From: Zizania palustris
Taxonomy: Eukaryota > Streptophyta > Magnoliopsida > Poales > Poaceae
Assembly (NCBI GenBank): GCA_019279435.1
Contig: JAAALK010000081.1
Coordinates: 22,747,903-22,811,902 of the forward strand
Direction: 5' to 3'
DNA: 64,000 bases
The position numbers were made by a program, and so were the translations under genes. The number at the start of each line of letters is the position of its first letter. The stretch's first letter is position 1. The notes below the pieces were generated by a model, which ran no database searches, was not told the origin of the DNA, and worked only from the letters and a program-made list of their open reading frames with translations. Below, piece after piece: positions 56,959 through 64,000 of this stretch.

Positions 56959-59900
56959 TGTAACACCCCAAATTTTCAAAGGAATAAAAATATTAATTAA
57001 TTCAATTTCCTTGATTTTATTATTTTGAAAATACTTTTAAATACCCTTCTATATCATTTTGAACTACAACATAGAGTTAATGACCAAACCAGGAGCTGAA
57101 AATTTTTGTATAAACTCCCAGGGCCAAAATATATTTTTGATAATTTTTATAAATTTTTACCAGGCTTGAAAGTAGCCCTAAGATTTTAATCTATTTCCTG
57201 GAATTATTTTTATTCGGAAATGTTTTGAAACAGTAATGGGCTCCCTTCCCTCCTTTTCTCTCTCTTCCGGCCGGCCCAGCCCACTCCCTCCCGCGCGCGC
57301 CATCTGACCGGTGGAGCCCACCCGTCAGTGACCCCCTCTCCCCTCGCGCGCGCGCCCGATAGCCCGACCCCACCTGTCGGCGCCAACCAGCCCACTCCCT
57401 CGGCCGAGCCCGACCCCACCCGTCAGTCGCCACCCTCACTCGCTCGCGCTCGCTGGTCAGTGGCCCCCACCTGTCGGATTCGTCTTCCTCGTGAGATCCG
57501 CCCCCAAATCTCCCCCCCCCTCGCCGGCCGACGCAATAACGCGCCTCGGATCCCCTGCCCCCGACTCCCTCCCCTCAAATTGAGCCCACCATTACCACCC
57601 CCGGTCCACGGCGACCGTTTCCCCCAATTAAACCCGACCGATTCGCGTCCAGGTTCGATAAATCGAACTCAACCCGAGCTCGCTGGTGTTTAAACGCGTT
57701 TTATTCCCGGCCACCGTAGATTACACCCTCTCTGCCCCCGCCGATGGCCCTATTTAAACCCCCTGGCCACCCGCATTACACCCCCACGCTCACACGCTGC
57801 GAGAACAAACAGAGCCCTTGCATTCCGTGTTTTAGCGCACCACCGCCGCCCATCCTCCAGCCATCGCTCACCGTCGCCGGAGTCCCCCTCCGTCCTTGCC
57901 GACCGCACCGCTGCGACCGCAAGGACCTCACCGACCCCGGCCACCACTCCGTCGTCGACGAACCCCGCCGGATCGCCGTCACCGCCAAGGACCCGAACGC
58001 CTCCATCACCTCCGCTCGTCGCCGACCTTGCTCCGTCGACCATTCGTCACCACAAGGGTACCCTCGTGATCCCCGTACTGCCCTCCTTCCATTTTAGGCC
58101 CTAGCTTCGACCGCCATCGCTCGCCGTGACCTCAAGCTCGCTCGCCGTCACCGGAGAAGACGACCGGCACGGGCTGAGTACCCGTGCCATGTCGGATTCA
58201 CGCATGACCGTGCGATCTGGATCCGACGGTGACGATTAATTCCCGCGTTCGATTTAATCAGATCCGTTAGATCTCGGCGAAGGGGTACGTTCTAATCTCA
58301 GCCGTTCGCTAGGTTTAAAACCCCACATCGCATCTGAGCCGCACGATGCGTACCGGTTCAACGTTTTAATCTCAGCCGTCCACGTCATTTTAACTCCCCC
58401 GCCTCGCCCGCGACCGCCCGATCGTGATCCAACGTTGGATCTTGATCCGGCGCACGCGCACAGTGCACAGGTGCACGGTGGTCTCGGCTCACCGTGGACC
58501 GACGCCTGTTTTTGGTTTAATTTAAATTCCAGAAATGCTTTTAAACTTCAAAAATTCATATCTGGCGCATTTGAACTCAAAAAATTGTCATTTCAATTTC
58601 AGAAAATTTGTAAAATTATTCTCTACGTGTTCATACAATAAAAACAGTAGGTTTACTTTGGACTTTTTATGTTTATTTAAATAGGTATTCAAATGCCCTT
58701 AGGGTTAAAAATATAATTTCAAATGTTTAAACTTCAGTAAAATTTATATTTATTCCTTTCTGTTTATACACTAAAAACCACTAAGTATTCTCTGTACCAT
58801 TCATTTTAAATTAATTAGAAAACTTAAGATGAGATTAATCACTTTTAAAACCCCTTTGTACCAAGGACAACACTTCATTATAATTCCTTTTAAATGATTT
58901 ATAAAATTAATTTCAGAGGTACCATAACTTGATCTTCTTTAAATTAAACCAATTTAAACCTATGTGCTTGTTGTGTGGTTTTATATTATTTAATTGAATG
59001 TTGTATTTATTTTATTTTACGTTAATTATATTGGGAAGACTACGACGTCCCCGAGGAGCCGGAATATTTCCCAGAAGTTCCTCCCTCACCCTTCGCTGAT
59101 CAAGGCAAGTCACCAAACCAATCTTTTGAGCATATTGAACCCATGTTTTATCAAACTATCGCTAAAACACATAGGTTATACATGCATTAGTCAAATGAAA
59201 CCGTTACAATATATTTATTTAGGATCCCCCGACCTTGATGTGCAACCCAAGCCATGCTCTCTAGCCTAAACTCCTTGTCACCATATGATAAATGTTATTA
59301 GCTAGTGTCCAATGTATTGACACGATTGCTATAGGATTAAAAATGAGTCGTAGCGATTGGTTCTACTATATGATCCCCGTTATTCTCATCTTTGGAATTT
59401 TGTCGGTGTTGGAGTTGTGGTTGTGAGTGGATGCATGGTGGGTTCCGGGTGCAAGCTAGGGCATTGGTCGGTAGCACCCGGGGCACTATAAGGACCGATC
59501 TGAGGGATCCGTTGCAATACACTTCCGTACTAACCACAAGTCTAATGGGTAAGTCCTAACTAAAGTATGGAGTGTTCCAAACCGAGGCCACCATTTGGAG
59601 ATGGGTCAAGCAGCACCTGCGGGTGGCTTGTACCAATGTGGCGCAAAAGGGGGTGCGACGTTAGCCGGGATGCGGCCCGGCGCGCCGGCGAAACCTAGAG
59701 CGGGTGCTTATCGCTTGGAGCATTTCATGCCGAGGTTTTGGCACGAGTTCCCGTGGTATGGGTCATCTCGTTTGGGATGAGTGCGTGCCTTGTGGGTACA
59801 GTAGTACATCTCTGATCAGAGTCATAAATCTTTTCGAAAAGCCGAGCCCACAGTCAAGGGCGGGTTGCGTGACATCCCACAGTTAGATTACTTTGAATAT

Positions 59901-60378
59901 GTATGTGCATGATGGTTTGACATGTAAGGACTGTTGTGCGAGGAGGTAAAACGTACTCCTCGAGTTAGATGATGTTATTGATGTTCATGTTTACTTTTCC
60001 GCATGATTAAATTTGACTATCCTAAATGCAATGACTAAAAATGTACTTTTCCGCTATGTTAGCCATTATTCTTCCTTGTTTATTATCCTGCATTATTACT
60101 TGCATTTGCGGTGGCTTGTTGAGTACTTTTTGTACTCATACCCGTTGGACCCCACAGAGGATGCCTACTATGAAGATGGTCTGGAGTAGCGACCCAGTCA
60201 AGCAAAGATCCTGAAGAAGGCGTTCATCATGTTTTTTTAAATTATTTTATTATCGTTGTTATTAAAACTCTTATGTAATAATATGGTCTACGTACCATGA
60301 ATGCTTGTCGTATGTACGTTGTCGCATGATGAGCCTCTTGTATTATTGTTTTTCTTGGGAAATTCAATAATGTCTCGA
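56959..60378 (+). repeat. P LTR3, truncated at its 3' end
   Basis: It matches LTR1 and LTR2 from TGTAACACCCC to ...AATGTCTCGA, then stops about 22 bases short of the normal GCTACA end. It is fused directly to the oppositely oriented M LTR. It contains the same blocks as LTR1. Confidence 0.92.
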
Positions 60379-60401
60379 CTAGGTCGCTTGACTAGGTCGC
60401 T
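60377..60401. other. recombination joint between P LTR3 and M LTR with templated filler
   Basis: GACTAGGTCGCT occurs at 60377-60388 and again at 60390-60401. Only the second belongs in the M LTR. The extra bases (60379-60385, CTAGGTC) look like filler copied from the neighbouring M sequence during end joining. Confidence 0.75.
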
Positions 60402-63400
60402 ACTCCAGACCGTCTTCATAGTAGGCATCCTCTGTGGTGTTCAACGGGTATGAGTACAAAAAGTACTCAACAAGCCACCGCAAATGCAAGTAATAATGCA
60501 AGGTAATAACAAAGGAAGGAGTAATGGCTAGCAGTGCGGAAAAGTACATTTTCAGTTGTTGCAATTAGTGTAGTCAAATTTAATCATGCGGAAATGTAAA
60601 CATGAACAACAATAACATCTTCTAATTCGAGGAGTACGTTTTACCTCCTCGCACAACAGTCCTTACATGTCAAACCATCATGCACATACATATTCAAAGT
60701 AATCTAACTGTGGGATGTCACGCAACCCGCCCTTGACCGTGGGCTCGGCTTTTCGAAAAGATTTAAGACTCTGATCAGAGATGTACTACTGTACCCACAA
60801 GGCACGCACTCATCCCGAACGAGATGACCCATACCACGGGAACTCGTGCCAAAACCTCGGCATGAAATGCTCCAAGCGATAACCACCCGCTCTAGGTTTC
60901 GTCGGCGCGCCGGGCCGCATACCGGCTAACGTCGCACCCCCTTTTGCACCACATTGGTACAAGCCACCCGCAGGTGCTGCTTGACCCATCTCCAAATGGT
61001 GGCCTCGGTTTGGAACACTCCCTACCTTAGTTAGGAATTGCCCATTAGACTTGTGGTTAGTACGGAAGTGTATTGCAACGGATCCCGCAGACCGGTCCTT
61101 ATAGTGCCTCGGGTGCTACCGACCAATGCCCTAGCTTGCACCTGGAACCCACCATGCATTCACTCGCAACCACAACTCCAACACCGACATAATTCCAAAG
61201 ATGAGAATAATGGGGATCATATAGTAGAACCAAATCGCTACGACTCATTTTTAATCCTATAGCAATCGTGTTAATACATTGGACACTAGCTAATAATACT
61301 AATCATATGGTGACAAGGAGTTTAGGCTAGAGAGCATGTCTTGGGTTGCATATCAAGGTCGGGGATCCTAATAAATATATTGTAAGGGTTCCATTTGACT
61401 AATGCATGTATAACCTTGTGTTTTAGCGATAGTTTAATAAAACATGGGTTCAATATGCTCAAAAGATTGGTTTGGTGACTTGCCTTGTTCAGCGAGGGGA
61501 GAGGGAGGAACTTCCGGGAAATATTCCGGCTCCTCGACGGCGTCGTAGTCTTCCCAATATAAATAAAGTAAAATAAATACAACATTCAATATAAAATCAC
61601 ACACAAAAAGCACATAGGTTTAAATTGGTTTAATTTTAAAAGGGATCAAGTTGTTAAGTTTCTGAAATTTATTTTATAAATAATTTTAGAAGAGATTATA
61701 ATGAAAGGTTGCCCTTTATAAAAAGGGGTTTTAAATGTGAGTAGTCTCATTTTAAGTCTCCTAATAAATTTGAAAATGAAAGGTTCCTGGGCAAATTAGT
61801 GGTTTTTAGTATATGAACAGAAAGGAATAAATATAAACTTTACTGAAGTTTAAATATTTGAATTTACATTTTTACCCTAAGGGCATTTGAATACCTATTT
61901 AAATAAATATGAAAAATCTAAAGTAACCATATGGTTTTTATTGAATGAACATGTAGAGAATAATATTACAAATTTTCTGAAAGTGGAATGGTAATTTTTG
62001 AAGTTAAAATGCGCCAGATATGATTTTTACAAGTTTAAAGCAGTTTCTAGAATTTATTTTCAAATTTAAATCGCCTCGGGTCCACGGTGAGCCAGGCCCA
62101 CGGTGAACCCGCGCACTGTGCGCGTGGTCCGGTCCAATCTGGACCGTTGGATCCAGATCCAACGCGCGAGGACGAGGCGGGGCGTTTAAGTTGACGTGGA
62201 TGGCTGAGATTAAAACGTGGAAGCGATACGCGATGGACGATCTAGATTAAATGCGGGTTTTAAAAACTAACGGACGCACGAGATTAAAACGTACCCCTTC
62301 GTGCAGATCCAACGGCTCAGATTAAACCGCACATGGGATTTAATTAGTACCGTTAGATCCAGATCACACGGTGTGGATCGAATCCGACACGGCACGGGTA
62401 CTCGACCCGTGTCGGTCGTCTTCTTCGGCGACGGCAAGCGGGCCAGAGGCCACGGCGAGCGACGGCGGTTGTATCTAAGGCCTAAAATGGAAAGAGGACA
62501 CTACGGGGATCATGAGGGTACCGTTGGTGGGGTGAACGGTCGACGGAGCATGGCCGGCGACGAGCGGAGGCGACGAAGATGTTCGGGTCCTCGTCGGCGG
62601 TGGCGTTCCAGTGGGGTTCGTCGACGACGGAGTGGTGGCCGAGGTCGACGTGGTCTTGGCGGTCACAGAGGTGCGGTCGGCGTGGACGGCAAAGGACTCC
62701 GGCGATGGCGAGTGGTGACTGGAGTGCGGGCGGTGGTGGTGCGCTAAAAACCGGAGTGTGAGTGCTCTGTTCGTTCTCGCAGCGAGTGGGCGTAGGGGTG
62801 TAACGCGGATGGCCAGGGGGTTTAAATAGGGCCATCGGCGGGGGCAGAGGGGCGCAATTGACAGTGGCTGAGAGTAAACGCGTTTAAATGCCGGCGAGCT
62901 CAGGTTGAACTCGATTCATCGAACCTGGACGCGAATCGGTCGGATTTAATTGGGGGAAATGGTCGCCGTGGACCGGGGGTTGTAATGGCGGGCTCAATTT
63001 GAGGGAAGGGGGTCAGGAGCAACGGATCCGAGGCGCGTTATGGCGTCGGCCGGCGAGGGGGGGGATTTGGGGGTAGATCTCACGGGGAAGACGGATCCGA
63101 CAGGTGGGGGCCACCGGGCAGCGGGCGCGAGCGAGTGAGTGAGGAGGCTGACGGGTGGGGTCGGGCTCGGGCGTGAGAGGGGGCGATTGGCGCCGACAGG
63201 TGGGGTCGGGCTGTCAGCCTGAGGCGGGCGAGGGTGACGGGCTGGGCCGGCCGGGAGAGAGAGAAGGGAGGAGGGAGGCCCATTACTGTTTCAAAGTATT
63301 TATGAATAAAAATAATTCTAGGAAATAGATTAAAATCTTAGGGCTACTTCCAAGGTTGGTAAAAATTTGTAAAAATTCTCAAAAATATATCTTGGCCTTA

Positions 63401-63559
63401 GGATCCTACATAAAAAGTTTCAGCTCCTGGTTTGGCCATTTCATCTATGTTGTAGTTCAAAATGGTAAAGGAGGGTATTAAAGATATTTCCAAAATAATA
63501 AATTCCAGGAAATTGAATTAAATAATATTTTTATTTCTTTGAAAATTTGGGGTGTTACA
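60386..63559 (-). repeat. M 5' LTR, truncated
   Basis: It aligns with 34614-37783 of the M 3' LTR in the same orientation. The 197 bases at its inner end are deleted together with the primer site and gag. Its outer end, GGTGTTACA, is intact and followed by CATGG. It contains no gene that I would call; the Arg-rich frame near 62301-62747 is GC-rich promoter-block sequence. Confidence 0.9.
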
Positions 63560-63564
63560 CATGG
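63560..63564. repeat. target site duplication CATGG, right of M
   Basis: It matches 34412-34416. Confidence 0.9.
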
Positions 63565-64000
63565 CATAAAAAAACCAGGATCGCCTATCTGCTTATTCTT
63601 TAAGTATTGCAATAAAGTATGTGTATAATTGAAATCTAAGTACTTGTTGCACTCACGACCAATCTCATTGTTGCAATCCATCTTTGAGAAAGGAACTTTA
63701 TCATCTCCTCTATAAAACTCTTTCACGAACTCATAAACTTGGGATGGCTTCATATCGGCTTCTCGTATCTGACCAATTAACTTTCTATCTGATTCTATGA
63801 TACGTCGTTGCGACTTTAGTTTGTGCAATTTATTGGGACTAGCGAGATAAGGATTATGATCAAGGACAACTTTTTGCACTATCCAAATCCCTTCTCTACT
63901 TACTTTAAATTGAATACGAGCATCACAACATGTCCTTGTATTGTCTTTCTGTGATGACTAATTTGCTCTCTGTCCTTGGTTGCTACATACTATATATTTC
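63565..64000 (-). pseudogene. FAR1/FRS-type (MULE-derived) protein, N-terminal fragment
   Basis: Minus-strand frame entering from the right edge of the window. It shows the FAR1 DNA-binding pattern: a Cys-containing start, then CDARIQFKVSREGIW, VVLDHNPYLASPNKLHKL and SQRRIIESDRKLI, followed by MDCNNEIGRECNKYLD and the LLQYLKNKQIGDPGFF phrase just before the transposase core. A TAG lies at 63958-63960. The sequence ends at the M insertion point, and the ten bases beyond M (34407-34416) appear to continue it with one base lost from a T run. FAR1-like proteins are either domesticated transcription factors or MULE transposases; with the stop and the insertions this copy is not functional. The gene extends beyond 64000. 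Confidence 0.75.

Larger units (their letters stand above)
38814..60378 (+). mobile_element. P: tandem chromovirus array, LTR-internal-LTR-internal-LTR
   Basis: P has three LTRs (38814-42250, 47883-51325, 56959-60378) and two internal regions (42251-47882, 5632 bp; 51326-56958, 5633 bp), all on the plus strand and nearly identical. The left side interrupts M integrase after TCACC. The right LTR lacks its last 22 or so bases and is fused to M, so no right-hand target duplication remains. This layout is what unequal recombination between LTRs of two copies produces. Gypsy domain order with a C-terminal chromodomain, LTRs near 3.4 kb and an ORF before gag point to the Tekay/Del group. Confidence 0.93.
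34417..63559 (-). mobile_element. M: chromovirus with long LTRs, split by P and partly deleted
   Basis: M lies on the minus strand. Its 3' LTR is 34417-37783, the end of its pol is 37784-38813, and a truncated 5' LTR is 60386-63559. The matching CATGG at 34412-34416 and 63560-63564 shows that these outer ends belong to one insertion. Everything from mid-integrase back through gag, the primer site and the last 197 bp of the 5' LTR is gone, replaced by P and a fused joint at 60379-60385. M belongs to the same family as P but is clearly diverged from it. Confidence 0.87.

Noticed and set aside
62301..62747. 148-codon Arg-rich frame in the truncated M LTR
   Set aside because: It lies in the GC-rich promoter block of the LTR; the equivalent stretch in the other M LTR (36600-37060) does not keep the same frame, and no domain is visible.

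Overview
The window is plant repeat DNA, almost certainly from a grass. I see no ordinary host gene. It is a set of nested transposable elements: a MuDR-type Mutator transposase relic, two Copia elements, a Tat-lineage Gypsy element with two RNase H domains, and large-LTR chromoviruses ending in a chromodomain. The long LTRs, methionine-tRNA-type primer sites and GC-rich chromovirus coding regions suit a monocot, but the species cannot be named from this sequence.

Layout. 1-4130: broken MuDR-like transposase gene (+) whose large intron holds an LTR-like insert. 4131-5112: detached Tat Gypsy integrase piece (+). 5113-34406: an old Copia element on the minus strand (C1) that lacks its 3' end. 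C1 was split first by a complete Sirevirus-like Copia (C2, 5404-17217, target duplication GATTT) and again by a complete Tat Gypsy (G1, 19649-30750, target duplication GAATC). A 690-bp Ac/Ds-like hAT element (6513-7202, 8-bp duplication) sits in only one LTR of C2. 34417-63559: a minus-strand chromovirus (M, target duplication CATGG), invaded by a plus-strand relative (P, 38814-60378). P has the form LTR-internal-LTR-internal-LTR. 63560-64000: the FAR1/FRS-type transposase relic (-) into which C1 and M appear to have inserted.

Inferred order: FAR1-like gene; C1 into it; M five bases outside the C1 LTR; P into the M integrase region; duplication of P; and a deletion fusing the last P LTR to the M LTR. 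Separately, C2 and G1 entered C1, and the hAT element entered C2. Removing C2 or G1 restores continuous C1 reading across the joint, which is the strongest evidence for the nesting.

The most interesting points are: the tandem chromovirus array, whose two units share eight premature stops; the extra ORF ahead of gag (ORF0) in both units; the hAT element with AAACGG subterminal motifs and a 60-bp GC-rich tandem repeat; the 624-bp diverged tandem duplication inside G1 pol; and the different palindromic repeat arrays in the LTRs of the two Copia families. All coordinates, repeat counts and reading-frame statements were read by eye; no alignment or database search was run.
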